In this document: positions 1-8,985 of the stretch, in pieces | How the letters are laid out: the number at the start of each line of letters is the position of its first letter | Position numbering within the stretch: position 1 is the first letter of the stretch | NCBI GenBank assembly: GCA_965223405.1 | Contig: CBDCWO010000006.1 | Span: 3,968,001-4,032,000 of the forward strand | Direction of reading: 5' to 3' | DNA length: 64,000 bases | Source: CBDCWO01 sp965223405 | GTDB taxonomy: Bacteria; Bacteroidota; Bacteroidia; Chitinophagales; Saprospiraceae | Notes under the pieces: generated by a model | Told to the model about the DNA's origin: nothing | The model's database searches: none | What the model saw: only the letters and a program-made list of their open reading frames with translations | Program-made: the position numbers and the translations under genes

Positions 1-311
1 GCTAGTGCAACGATTTGATCAGGGTCCCAATTGGAGGGATTAAATTGTGCGGCCAGTTGGGTATACTCTTCTTTGGCAATATTTCCATGAGCTCTGATTT
101 GTTCGCTATAACCTTTGGTGACATTTTTTCCATTCCAAACTCCGCCGGGAATGGAATAGAGCCCCCAATGAATGAACATGGAAAATTTAGGAAGTTCTTG
201 AGAATGGATTGGAGTTGCTGGGGTATTCGATTGAGGTATGGTAGTTTCCTCGGTCTTATCCTGGCAACTAATGATCAGGAATAATAAAAGAAATAATACA
301 GCTCTTAACAT
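1..311 (-). CDS. GH29 alpha-L-fucosidase, N-terminal part (runs off left edge)
   Basis: Only the first 103 codons are in the window; the gene continues beyond base 1. The ATG is at 311-309. Residues 1-16 form a lipoprotein signal ending in LIISC, so the enzyme should be a periplasmic or outer-membrane lipoprotein. Residues from about 45 read FSMFIHWGLYSIPGG followed by a region ending in NPSNWDPDQIV. This is the start of a GH29 catalytic barrel of the classical FIHWG type, in which the His contacts fucose. It differs from the FIHFG-NTF type encoded at 1514-3736. A possible -7 box (TATTTTTG on the minus strand, 337-330) lies just upstream, but no matching -33 element is seen. The family assignment is clear; substrate linkage cannot be judged from the fragment. 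Confidence 0.88.
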   Translation of the reverse strand, partial: MLRAVLFLLLFLIISCQDKTEETTIPQSNTPATPIHSQELPKFSMFIHWGLYSIPGGVWNGKNVTKGYSEQIRAHGNIAKEEYTQLAAQFNPSNWDPDQIVAL

Positions 312-407
312 GAATTTTCAAAATTTCAACAAAAATAAACGATTCTGGCAAACCTCTGATAAGATCGTGTGAGCACATGGTCTTTATTCTTTCTAAAAAG
401 GAGGATA

Positions 408-1514
408 TCAACGTCGGCCTCGGCGTGTATACCAGATTCTACCATCATTTCGAATGACCCAATATCCTCTATTCAAACGACCTTTTGCACTCATAAAATA
501 GCCGAATTGTGAAATATCGATGTGAGGATCGAAAACATAGTTTTCTATATCTACAGAAGGTAGAGCAAGGGATGAAATGGGTTGGTATTTCCCGTATTTT
601 TGATGGGCACTTCTTTGTTGATAATACAATTGCCTTAAGGCCCATTTTATTTTTTCACTTTCATCGTATAAGTCTACCTGGGCATCTTCCTTTTTCATGA
701 CAAATTGCACAAAACCCCAGCTTTCCGGCTCATGCATATTGATCCTGCCTTGAGGTGACCACACCCAATTATCCTCAGATATTCGACTTCCGGTTGGGGT
801 CTTCTTCTTTTTATAGCCGCCGGGTATTGGCTCCGTTTGATGTTCTACTCTGGAAAAATTGATGCGCCAAATATCACCCGCTCTGGGCCGTGATTTACGA
901 GGAGACATTTCCGAAATAGAAGTCCAGGGAAAAGCAAGTTCAATGGTCCATCCGGAATCGATATCCGAGCTATTGTTCAGTGTACCGTATAATTTAACTG
1001 CATGTTTTAAATCAAGCATATTCCAATCGTTAAAAACTACCTGTGCATCGATGTCGCGATAAGGTTTCATCAGAAATAAATCCCAAAACACGTTACGGGC
1101 ATTCATCTCATATTCATAATAGTAATGGGTGTCACCATCCGGATCGATAAACACCTCAAAATTGTTCTCATGAAACATAACCGCATCCCTGCGGGTAATA
1201 GAAGACCATAAATGTGGTTCTTCGAGGTTAGCGGCGATGTAAAAATAATTTTCATCCCATAGCATTTTTACTTTGGTTTTGAAACGGGGTAAAGGTTTAT
1301 TGATCCCTTCTATGTCCACAAACGAGTCAGTCCAGGGAGCTGACTTCCAGCATTCGTCATTGTGATTTCCATCAATTATGGGAGAAACTTCAGTAAATAG
1401 GCACGCGTAGGATTTAGGATGGTAAGGAATAGGATGTTCATATAATTTTTGCTGTTGACCCGATAAATGAGTTATTACCAATAGATTTAGAAAAAACAGG
1501 ATGAGAATGTGCAT
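408..1514 (-). CDS. CBM9-like carbohydrate-binding secreted protein
   Basis: 368 aa with an N-terminal signal peptide (hydrophobic residues 2-19, cleavage likely near SGQQ). From about residue 40 it shows the pattern of family 9-like carbohydrate-binding proteins: a region around TEVSPIIDGNHNDECWKSAP, then VKMLWDENYFYIAANLEEPH, FEVFIDPDGDTHYYYEYEMN, and WTIELAFPWTSI further on. No catalytic residues are recognised, so a binding role is inferred. Its ATG overlaps the stop codon of the upstream GH29 gene by one base (TAATG), which implies translational coupling and a shared mRNA. It may be the binding partner of that fucosidase, or an enzyme of a still uncharacterised type. Confidence 0.75.
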   Translation of the reverse strand: MHILILFFLNLLVITHLSGQQQKLYEHPIPYHPKSYACLFTEVSPIIDGNHNDECWKSAPWTDSFVDIEGINKPLPRFKTKVKMLWDENYFYIAANLEEPHLWSSITRRDAVMFHENNFEVFIDPDGDTHYYYEYEMNARNVFWDLFLMKPYRDIDAQVVFNDWNMLDLKHAVKLYGTLNNSSDIDSGWTIELAFPWTSISEMSPRKSRPRAGDIWRINFSRVEHQTEPIPGGYKKKKTPTGSRISEDNWVWSPQGRINMHEPESWGFVQFVMKKEDAQVDLYDESEKIKWALRQLYYQQRSAHQKYGKYQPISSLALPSVDIENYVFDPHIDISQFGYFMSAKGRLNRGYWVIRNDGRIWYTRRGRR

Positions 1515-3736
1515 TATGGTTCATTTATTTTTATTTCATCTATAAACAGCCAGGTAGGTTTACCTGCTGCGGGCGAAGCTGAAGGGCCTAACCCATAGTT
1601 TTTTGCCACTATTTTGATAAAACGGATATTTGTCATCGAAAGTTCAGCTACAGATTCGTATCGATATACCTTTTCTAGCTCGGTCCTAGGTCTGTCTCTG
1701 AATTTTCTTTTCAGATTGTTAAGGTCACTTCCCAAATAAATATTTACTTCCTTCGGACGATAGATCCAACTCTCCGCAGCTTGCAGAAATCCCACCCGAA
1801 TCGAATTAATTTGTACGGCCTTGCCCAAATCGACAATCGCCTCTACGTCCTGACCTTCAAATCCTAACCATCGATTATTATTGAAGATGATACCGCCTTC
1901 TACACCATCGGTCAAGATCTGGCTACCGCCAGAAGTATATTTTATATCCGGAGCAACATTAAGGAGTACTTTAAATTTTGCCCGATTAAATAATTGCATG
2001 GTGGGAAATCCAGAAATTCCATTTTTGTTTTTTGCAAAAGCCTTGATTTCAGTAGTGCTCATTATTTCAATCGGTCCGGTATAAAGTGGTGAGCTTGCAT
2101 CTGGTTCAGTACCATCAATAGTTACGTGAATATCAGCAGTTGAATCATTTGAGGTTAGCTTTACCTCTACTTTGTCCGCAAATGCCATTCCTTTCGGTTC
2201 AAAAATCACTTCTGGTAGACGTTGATAAAATCCCAGAGTTGCGATTTGAGGTGTTAATCGTGATTGATTGAATATGACTCTGATCCCGGTCGTGTTTACT
2301 GTTTGAGTTCTGAGGATTCTTTTATATCCGATTGTGGTTGCTTCCGTAAGTTTAATCCAGTTTTCCTCCTTTAAATATTCTACGATAAACTTTTCGATCC
2401 TTTGGCCTTGTGTAATATTTTCCTGAAGTAAAATAGTGTTTATCGTCTTAGGTTCTTCCCATTTGGCGGTAATACTCGGTGTTCTGTCATTCATTTCCGG
2501 TGTCCACATGGTATGTAAGTCATCATCCGTCAGGTCTTCACTTTTAGGTTGTTTTTTGGAACTGCTGAATTTAAGAGTAGCTGAACTGGTTAGATTGGTC
2601 TTGAAAATAATCTGCAGTGCCTCAGCGTACTTTTGTAAAGACTTTTGGTCTTCTTCATGAATAAGACCTCTTTGATCCGGAGGTATATTCAATAAGAGAA
2701 CCGAATTCCTCCCTACGGAACTAAAATATATATCCAATAATTTTGCAGGTGATTTTACAAGTGCATCTTGATTCGAATGGTAAAACCAACCCGGTCGGAT
2801 GCTGACATCAACTTCAGAAGGGTACCAAACCAGTTTCTCAGCATTCAATAGTTTTTCCCGACTTCCCAAATCAAAATCCATAGGATTAATTTGAGGTTTG
2901 GTAAATTCATTCTTTTGCGAATTGGCTGAAATAGAGTCTAATTCCTGAAGGTTGGCGGGGATCACACTCCATTCTGTTTCCCTACCATAACCACTCTCAG
3001 TGCCGACCCAACGCACATCGGGCCCCATTACAGCGATTACTGCATCGGGTTGTAGTTCCCGAATGGTACGATAATACCTTTCCCAATCATATTTTTGAAC
3101 CTTTCCATTAGGTCCTTCACCATTGGCTCCATCCATCCAAACCTCCATTATAGGGCCGTAATCGGATAATAATTCCTGAAGCTGATTAACGTAGTAGTCA
3201 TTATATTTTTCCGAACCATAAGTCGGTTCATGGCGATCCCAGGGTGACAAATAGATTCCCAGGCGGATGTTATTTTGTTTGCAGGCTTCAGATAATTCTT
3301 GGATCAGGTCCCCCTTACCATCCTTCCAGGGACTATTGGCCACAGAATAGTCAGTATAAGCTGATGGCCACAGACAAAATCCATCATGATGTTTAGCTGT
3401 GATAATAACCATTTTCATGTCCGCATCCTTGAGGATATTTATCCATTGATCTACATCCAAATTCGATGGGTTAAACAATTTTGGGCTTGTCGTTCCATCT
3501 CCCCATTCCTGACCGGTAAAGGTGTTCAATCCAAAATGAATAAATGCGGTAGTTTCATATTTCTGCCAAGTCAACTGCTGTGGCGAAGGATGTATCCTCG
3601 CTGCCAATTCCAGAATACTGGATTCAGTAGCGTTTCCTGTAATAAATGCCTGATTGCCAACACTATCCTTGTTGCTCTTGCTACAACAAAAAAGTAGGGC
3701 AAGGCCAATGGTGATTAGAATATTCTTAAAGGTCAA
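1514..3736 (-). CDS. GH29 alpha-L-fucosidase lipoprotein with C-terminal binding modules
   Basis: 740 aa. Residues 1-18 are a lipoprotein signal (LALLFCC). The GH29 barrel covers about 50-370. FIHFGLNTFTGQEWGD starts at residue 65, AKHHDGFCLWP has the His pair at 116/117, and the likely nucleophile is Asp202 in EVWMDGANGEG. This pattern resembles the alpha-1,3/1,4-type (GH29-B) branch. After it come a discoidin-like region (about 385-510), a chitobiase/hexosaminidase C-terminal-type module with VTIDGTEPDASSPLYTGP (about 520-590), and a tail module with LTDGVEGG, WLGFEGQDVEAIVDLG and WLFIDEIKI (about 605-740). The last two modules recur in neighbouring GH20 and GH2 enzymes. The gene is coupled to the CBM9-like gene and is divergent from the GH20 gene at 3808. 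Confidence 0.9.
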   Translation of the reverse strand: MTFKNILITIGLALLFCCSKSNKDSVGNQAFITGNATESSILELAARIHPSPQQLTWQKYETTAFIHFGLNTFTGQEWGDGTTSPKLFNPSNLDVDQWINILKDADMKMVIITAKHHDGFCLWPSAYTDYSVANSPWKDGKGDLIQELSEACKQNNIRLGIYLSPWDRHEPTYGSEKYNDYYVNQLQELLSDYGPIMEVWMDGANGEGPNGKVQKYDWERYYRTIRELQPDAVIAVMGPDVRWVGTESGYGRETEWSVIPANLQELDSISANSQKNEFTKPQINPMDFDLGSREKLLNAEKLVWYPSEVDVSIRPGWFYHSNQDALVKSPAKLLDIYFSSVGRNSVLLLNIPPDQRGLIHEEDQKSLQKYAEALQIIFKTNLTSSATLKFSSSKKQPKSEDLTDDDLHTMWTPEMNDRTPSITAKWEEPKTINTILLQENITQGQRIEKFIVEYLKEENWIKLTEATTIGYKRILRTQTVNTTGIRVIFNQSRLTPQIATLGFYQRLPEVIFEPKGMAFADKVEVKLTSNDSTADIHVTIDGTEPDASSPLYTGPIEIMSTTEIKAFAKNKNGISGFPTMQLFNRAKFKVLLNVAPDIKYTSGGSQILTDGVEGGIIFNNNRWLGFEGQDVEAIVDLGKAVQINSIRVGFLQAAESWIYRPKEVNIYLGSDLNNLKRKFRDRPRTELEKVYRYESVAELSMTNIRFIKIVAKNYGLGPSASPAAGKPTWLFIDEIKINEP

Positions 3737-3768
3737 TAAATTAAAATTCAGTTGCTGCGCGAAAATAT

Positions 3769-3776
3769 TATATTTG
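3769..3776 (+). promoter_or_regulatory. candidate Bacteroidota -7 element for the GH20 gene
   Basis: TATATTTG matches the TAnnTTTG consensus and lies 31 bases upstream of the ATG at 3808, within the 71-base divergent gap. No clear TTG sits at the usual spacing upstream (the nearest match is TTC at 3747-3749), so this is only a candidate. Confidence 0.35.
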
Positions 3777-3807
3777 TTTGAATTGGTGGTTTTAAATTCA
3801 TGATTTT

Positions 3808-6129
3808 ATGAAAATATCAAATAGAGACCTGTTGTGGGTTCTTGTTTTGTTCATGGCAATCTTTGGTTGCACGGCCGACAATAAGGAAGAAGTAAACATT
3901 CAAATCATTCCTCACCCCGTTGAAATAGAGGCAGTTGGCAAATTTTTTGTCCTGGATAATAAAGTGTCTTTGGAAGGAGATCTGGATTATACCGGCGTTG
4001 GTCAAGTAATCGCAGGATTTAACTACTGGCTCTCTGGGGCTACTAACATAGAAATTCAAAAAAGAGTTGGTAGCAAGAAAAAATTTAGTCTTGAACAAAC
4101 TGAGGATATTCAGGTGCAAGAAGGTTATGCTATCGAGGTTATGGGCGATGAAATAAAGGTTAAATTCCTATCTGCATCAGGGTTATTCTATGCTTTGCAA
4201 ACCATTAGGCAACTGTTACCGGTAAATTTTGAAAATGACTTGGCTGAAAAGATTAACTCAGTGCACATTCCTGGTGTTATCATCAGAGATTACCCGGCAT
4301 ATGAATACCGGGGGATGCATCTAGATGTCGGACGACATATGTTTCCTGTCGAAACAATCAAGAAATACATTGATTTGCTGGCTATGCATAAGATGAATCG
4401 CTTTCACTGGCACTTAACTGAAGACCAGGGTTGGCGTATTGAAATAAAAAAATATCCTAAACTACAGGAAATTTCTGCTTATCGCGATGAGACACTGGTT
4501 GGGCATTTTTCCGATCAACCTCATCAGTTTGATGGAATCAGATACGGAGGGTATTATACTCAAGATGAAATAAGAGATATTGTGAAATATGCGCAGGATC
4601 GGATGATCACGATTATTCCGGAAATTGAGTTGCCGGGTCATTCACAGGCGGTACTGGCTGCATACCCTGAATTTGGGTGTACCGGAAAGACAGTAGAGGT
4701 TTCTAAAATTTGGGGAATTCGCGAAAATGTCTTTTGCCCCAAAGAAGAAACCTTTCAGTTTTTGCAGGATGTATTGACCGAAGTTATGGATCTTTTTCCC
4801 AGTAAACTTATACATATAGGTGGCGATGAATGTCCAAAAACCCAGTGGGAACAAAGTGCATTTTGTCAACAATTAATCAAGAAAGAAGGATTGAAGGATG
4901 AGCATGAATTGCAAAGTTACTTCATCCAGAGAATTGAAAAATTTGTCAACAGTCATGGACGAAACATCATCGGTTGGGACGAAATCCTGGAAGGCGGATT
5001 GGCACCCAATGCTGCGGTTATGTCATGGAGAGGCACAGAAGGTGGAATCGCAGCTGCGAAAATGGAACATCCGGTGGTAATGACCCCAAACTCGCATTGC
5101 TATTTTGATCACTACCAATCAAAAGATTCTGGTGAGCCGTTGGCGATAGGTGGATTTCTTCCAGTTGAGAAAGTATATAGTTATCATCCTACTCCGGAGG
5201 ATCTGGCCCCTGAATTTCAAAAATACATTATCGGAGCTCAGGGTAATGTATGGACAGAATACATCAAAACACCGGAACATTTGGAATATATGGCCTTTCC
5301 GAGAGCCATTGCCCTTTCAGAAGTAGTGTGGACCCCAGTAGGGCAACGGGATTACAAAGATTTTTCCTTAAGATTGAGTAATCATTTCAACCGTCTGGAT
5401 GAATTGAATGTCAATTACGCCAATCATTTATTCAGCGTAGATTATAAATTGAGTAATGATGAAAAGGGATTGGCACTTTCATTATCCTCCATAGCCACTC
5501 ATGGAGATCTATTTTATACCCTTGACGGTACTTCTCCAACAAATCACAGTACCAAATATGAGAATCCCATTTTACTTAATCAGGATACCGAGATCAGGGC
5601 CATTGTATATTCCGGAGAGAAACCAATAAGTAAAGTAAAGGATATCCCTGTATTTGTTCATAAAGCAGTGGGAAGGGAACTTAATCTAATTAATGATCCT
5701 CACCCAAACTACAATCTTGGTGGAAGTCAGGCTCTTCTGAACGGACTCAAAGCGAATTCTGTCCAATACAATGATGGAGAATGGTTGGGCTGGAACGGGA
5801 GTGACTTTATCGCTGATATTAAAATGGACTCAACTCCATTTGATAAAATTAATTTGCGGTTTTTTAAAGGTATCGGTGAATGGATACATCTCCCTTCAAT
5901 GGTCAAAATCCATTTATCGGAAGACGGAGAAAATTACCAGCTCAAATCGGAAATCCCAATCGATAACACCAAGTCAGGGCAACCATTCAAAAATATAGGT
6001 ATTAGCATGCCTGGTACAATTACCAATTTCATCAGAATAGAAGCGACCAATCATGGTATAATTGCTGATGGATTGCCCGGAGCAGGAAATCCGGCCTGGT
6101 TATTTGTTGATGAAATTGTGATCGAGTAG
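3808..6129 (+). CDS. GH20 beta-N-acetylhexosaminidase lipoprotein
   Basis: 773 aa. The lipoprotein signal ends at Cys21 (MAIFGC). An N-terminal GH20b-type domain is followed by the GH20 barrel, marked by FHWHLTEDQGWRIEIKKYP, IIPEIELPGHSQAVLAAYPE and HIGGDECPKTQWE; Asp340-Glu341 is the catalytic pair for substrate-assisted hydrolysis of terminal beta-GlcNAc or beta-GalNAc. The C-terminus carries a chitobiase-C-like module (FYTLDGTSPTNHSTKYENP) and the tail module (LNGLKANS, EWLGWNGSDFIADIKM, WLFVDEIVIE) also found in the GH29 at 1514-3736. It is divergent from the fucosidase operon and only 26 bases upstream of the acyl-CoA synthetase gene. The family is certain; the exact sugar is not. Confidence 0.93.
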   Translation: MKISNRDLLWVLVLFMAIFGCTADNKEEVNIQIIPHPVEIEAVGKFFVLDNKVSLEGDLDYTGVGQVIAGFNYWLSGATNIEIQKRVGSKKKFSLEQTEDIQVQEGYAIEVMGDEIKVKFLSASGLFYALQTIRQLLPVNFENDLAEKINSVHIPGVIIRDYPAYEYRGMHLDVGRHMFPVETIKKYIDLLAMHKMNRFHWHLTEDQGWRIEIKKYPKLQEISAYRDETLVGHFSDQPHQFDGIRYGGYYTQDEIRDIVKYAQDRMITIIPEIELPGHSQAVLAAYPEFGCTGKTVEVSKIWGIRENVFCPKEETFQFLQDVLTEVMDLFPSKLIHIGGDECPKTQWEQSAFCQQLIKKEGLKDEHELQSYFIQRIEKFVNSHGRNIIGWDEILEGGLAPNAAVMSWRGTEGGIAAAKMEHPVVMTPNSHCYFDHYQSKDSGEPLAIGGFLPVEKVYSYHPTPEDLAPEFQKYIIGAQGNVWTEYIKTPEHLEYMAFPRAIALSEVVWTPVGQRDYKDFSLRLSNHFNRLDELNVNYANHLFSVDYKLSNDEKGLALSLSSIATHGDLFYTLDGTSPTNHSTKYENPILLNQDTEIRAIVYSGEKPISKVKDIPVFVHKAVGRELNLINDPHPNYNLGGSQALLNGLKANSVQYNDGEWLGWNGSDFIADIKMDSTPFDKINLRFFKGIGEWIHLPSMVKIHLSEDGENYQLKSEIPIDNTKSGQPFKNIGISMPGTITNFIRIEATNHGIIADGLPGAGNPAWLFVDEIVIE

Positions 6130-6155
6130 TTTGGTGATTAAACTTTTCTTCAATC

Positions 6156-8114
6156 ATGGATCTTCATAAACTTTGGGAACCTTCTGCAGATTTCAAAAAA
6201 AAGACAAACCTGTCCAGGTATATTCAATGGTTAGATAAACATCGGGGTTATAAATTCAATAATTATCAGGAAGTATATCAATGGTCGGTAGAAGAAACAG
6301 ACCAATTTTGGGAAACCATAGCCACATTTTTTGACATCACCTTTCACCATCCCTATCAATATATCTGTGATGATTCACCGATGCCGGATACAAAATGGTT
6401 TGGTGGTAGTACTTTAAACTACGCAGAACATTTATGTAAATGCGCCACTGAGGAGTATCCAGCTATTGTTTACAAAACAGAGAATATCCCTGTGCAAACC
6501 ATGAGTTGGAAAGAAGTCGAGCAACAGTCTGCTTCTCTACAACAGTATTTTCGAACATTAAATCTGAAAATCGGAGATCGAGTCGTTGGATTTATGCCTA
6601 ACATCCCCGAAGCTTCTTTGGGCTTCCTGGCTGCGTGTGCTTCCGGTATGGTGTGGTCCAGTTGCTCTCCTGATTTTGGACTAAAAAGCGTTTTGGACCG
6701 ATTTTCACAAATTGAACCCAAAGTATTAATTGCGGCCACGGGTTACAGTTATAACGGAAAATGGTTTGATAAACGTGAGACCATTAAAAATCTCATTGAT
6801 AATCTACCTACTTTGGAAAAAGTAATACTAATTCCACAATCGGAACAAGACTTGGTTGAACATCCCAAAATGGTCCTCTGGAATGACATATCTTCCAGAT
6901 CTGAATCCATCTATTTTGAACCGTTGCCGTTTGATCATCCCATTTGGTTACTTTATTCATCCGGAACTACCGGAATTCCAAAGGCAATTACTCACAGTCA
7001 CGGTGGAGTGTTACTTGAACATTATAAGTACCTGGCTTTTCACAATGATGTACATCCGGGAGAACGTTTTTTCTGGTATAGTACGACAGGGTGGATGATG
7101 TGGAATTTTGTCCATGCCAGTTGGCTATGTGGGGCGACAATAGTTCTTTACGATGGTTCACCTGGATATCCGGATCTCAATGTATTATGGCGGTATGCTG
7201 AAGAGGCGAAAATAGCACATTTTGGCACCAGTGCTCCTTTTTTAGTGGCATGCATGAAACAGCGAATACATCCGTCGCAAACATTCGATTTAAGTTCGCT
7301 GAGGTCCATAGGCTCTACCGGTTCTCCATTGCCACCTGAAGCATTTACTTATGTATATCGCGACATAAAACAGGATCTGTGGCTGTGTTCAATGAGTGGT
7401 GGTTCCGATGTGTGCACCGCATTTGTTGGAGGATGCCCGCTCGAACCGGTCTATGAGGGTGAAATTCAATGTCGAGCGTTAGGTTGCTCCATGCAAGCGT
7501 ATGATGAATCGGGAAATGCTGTCACAGGTACTATGGGAGAAATGGTAATCAACAAGCCAATGCCTTCCATGCCTATTTATTTTTGGAACGATCCCGGGAA
7601 GAAAAGATATTGGCAGAGTTATTTTAAAACGTATCCGGGTAAATGGAGACATGGCGATTGGATACGGATTAGTGAGACTGGAACTTTGGTCATATACGGG
7701 CGCTCTGATGCTACTCTCAACCGGCAAGGGATCAGAATTGGGACTGCCGAAATCTACCGGGCATTAAATCAAATATCCGAAATAAAAGACAGTTTAATCG
7801 TCAATCTTGAAAAACCCAATGGTGATCACTATATGCCATTATTTATTATGTGCCAAAATGGAGTAATCCTAGATGTTGAACTCAAAAAGAAAATAAAATC
7901 TACGTTAAGAAAATCCTGTTCTCCTCGACATATACCTGATGCTATTTTTCAGGTAGCAGATATCCCGTATACAATCAGTGGTAAAAAACTGGAAGCTCCG
8001 GTAAAAAAGATCCTTTTAGGCATGCCTATTCATCAAGCCATAAATAAAGATGCCTTGCGAAATGCCGGCGCTTTGGATTATTTTTTAGAATTTAGAGCAA
8101 AGATTAAGGAGTAA
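6156..8114 (+). CDS. aacS: acetoacetyl-CoA synthetase (acetoacetate-CoA ligase)
   Basis: 652 aa, the normal length for this family. It starts with LHKLWEPSADFKKKTNLSRY, typical of acetoacetate-CoA ligases, and carries the ANL-superfamily AMP-binding motif LLYSSGTTGIPKAITHSHGG at about 267-286. It also has WYSTTGWMMWN, the adenylation motif GDWIRISETGTLVIYGRSDATLNRQGIRIG split over two core motifs, and the C-terminal Lys region (PYTISGKKLEAPVKKILLG). The predicted reaction is ATP + acetoacetate + CoA to acetoacetyl-CoA, a cytoplasmic step feeding lipid or PHB-type metabolism. It lies 26 bases after the GH20 gene and 4 bases before the MscS gene, so it may be co-transcribed with both, although the functions look unrelated. 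Confidence 0.88.
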   Translation: MDLHKLWEPSADFKKKTNLSRYIQWLDKHRGYKFNNYQEVYQWSVEETDQFWETIATFFDITFHHPYQYICDDSPMPDTKWFGGSTLNYAEHLCKCATEEYPAIVYKTENIPVQTMSWKEVEQQSASLQQYFRTLNLKIGDRVVGFMPNIPEASLGFLAACASGMVWSSCSPDFGLKSVLDRFSQIEPKVLIAATGYSYNGKWFDKRETIKNLIDNLPTLEKVILIPQSEQDLVEHPKMVLWNDISSRSESIYFEPLPFDHPIWLLYSSGTTGIPKAITHSHGGVLLEHYKYLAFHNDVHPGERFFWYSTTGWMMWNFVHASWLCGATIVLYDGSPGYPDLNVLWRYAEEAKIAHFGTSAPFLVACMKQRIHPSQTFDLSSLRSIGSTGSPLPPEAFTYVYRDIKQDLWLCSMSGGSDVCTAFVGGCPLEPVYEGEIQCRALGCSMQAYDESGNAVTGTMGEMVINKPMPSMPIYFWNDPGKKRYWQSYFKTYPGKWRHGDWIRISETGTLVIYGRSDATLNRQGIRIGTAEIYRALNQISEIKDSLIVNLEKPNGDHYMPLFIMCQNGVILDVELKKKIKSTLRKSCSPRHIPDAIFQVADIPYTISGKKLEAPVKKILLGMPIHQAINKDALRNAGALDYFLEFRAKIKE

Positions 8115-8118
8115 TCGT

Positions 8119-8958
8119 ATGGTAGATTTGAATCTGGAAGCTTTTGGGCCCGTCATTGGTTATATTGTAATAACCTTCATCTTGGGATTCATATTTACCA
8201 GGATCTATTTTCGGTTTATCCGTAAGGCATCATTTTTAATTCGCAATGATCCTACTAATTATAAGTTTTTAGGGCATTTTATCACCGGGGTGATCTATAT
8301 CGTTGGGATTGGTCTGGCCTTGAGCAAAATTGACGGATTCAGCAAAATTAGCGCATCTCTACTTACCGGAGCTGGGATTTTAGCCGCAGCCGTGGCCCTG
8401 GCTTCCCAACATGCTTTAAGCAACATAATTAGCGGGATCGCTTTAGTGATTTTTAAACCCTTTCGCGTCAATGACCATGTGATACTCAAAAATGGAACCA
8501 TTGGAATCGTCGAGGATATCACTTTACGACATACTGTAATCAGAGATTTGGAGAACAAGCGCATCATCATTCCCAATACAGTGATCAGCAATGAATCCAT
8601 TATCAATGCCGATATTCGAGAAGAAGCTGTGATGCGATTTGTCGAAATCGGAATCAGTTATGACTCAGATATTGACCTGGCCAAAAAAATAATGTGGGAT
8701 GAAATCTTTAAACACCCCGCTTTTCTCAATCGAGCACAGTTCAGTGATGATCCGAAACAACAGATTCCCATTCGGGTAATTAGCCTGGGGGATAGTTCTG
8801 TCACTTTACGGGCATGGGTGTGGGGGCGTGAGTTTATGGAAGCGATGTTCATGGAATTCGATTTATTAGAATCGATCAAAAAGCGATTTGACAAGGAAGG
8901 CATCACCATACCATTTCCGCAAAGAACGGTACATCTCCATGATGTCAATAAGAAATAA
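8119..8958 (+). CDS. MscS-family small-conductance mechanosensitive channel
   Basis: 279 aa, close to the size of E. coli MscS. Three membrane segments are visible (about 10-30, 53-72 and 80-115). The third is the Gly/Ala-rich pore helix LLTGAGILAAAVALASQHAL, followed by the MscS beta domain starting FKPFRVNDHVILKNGTIGIV and the cytoplasmic alpha/beta domain. It should protect the inner membrane against hypo-osmotic shock. It begins 4 bases after the acetoacetyl-CoA synthetase stop, so the two probably share a transcript. It converges with the TonB-like gene on the other strand. Confidence 0.9.
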   Translation: MVDLNLEAFGPVIGYIVITFILGFIFTRIYFRFIRKASFLIRNDPTNYKFLGHFITGVIYIVGIGLALSKIDGFSKISASLLTGAGILAAAVALASQHALSNIISGIALVIFKPFRVNDHVILKNGTIGIVEDITLRHTVIRDLENKRIIIPNTVISNESIINADIREEAVMRFVEIGISYDSDIDLAKKIMWDEIFKHPAFLNRAQFSDDPKQQIPIRVISLGDSSVTLRAWVWGREFMEAMFMEFDLLESIKKRFDKEGITIPFPQRTVHLHDVNKK

Positions 8959-8985
8959 GTTGTTTCATCAAGTCTAGTATCTTCT

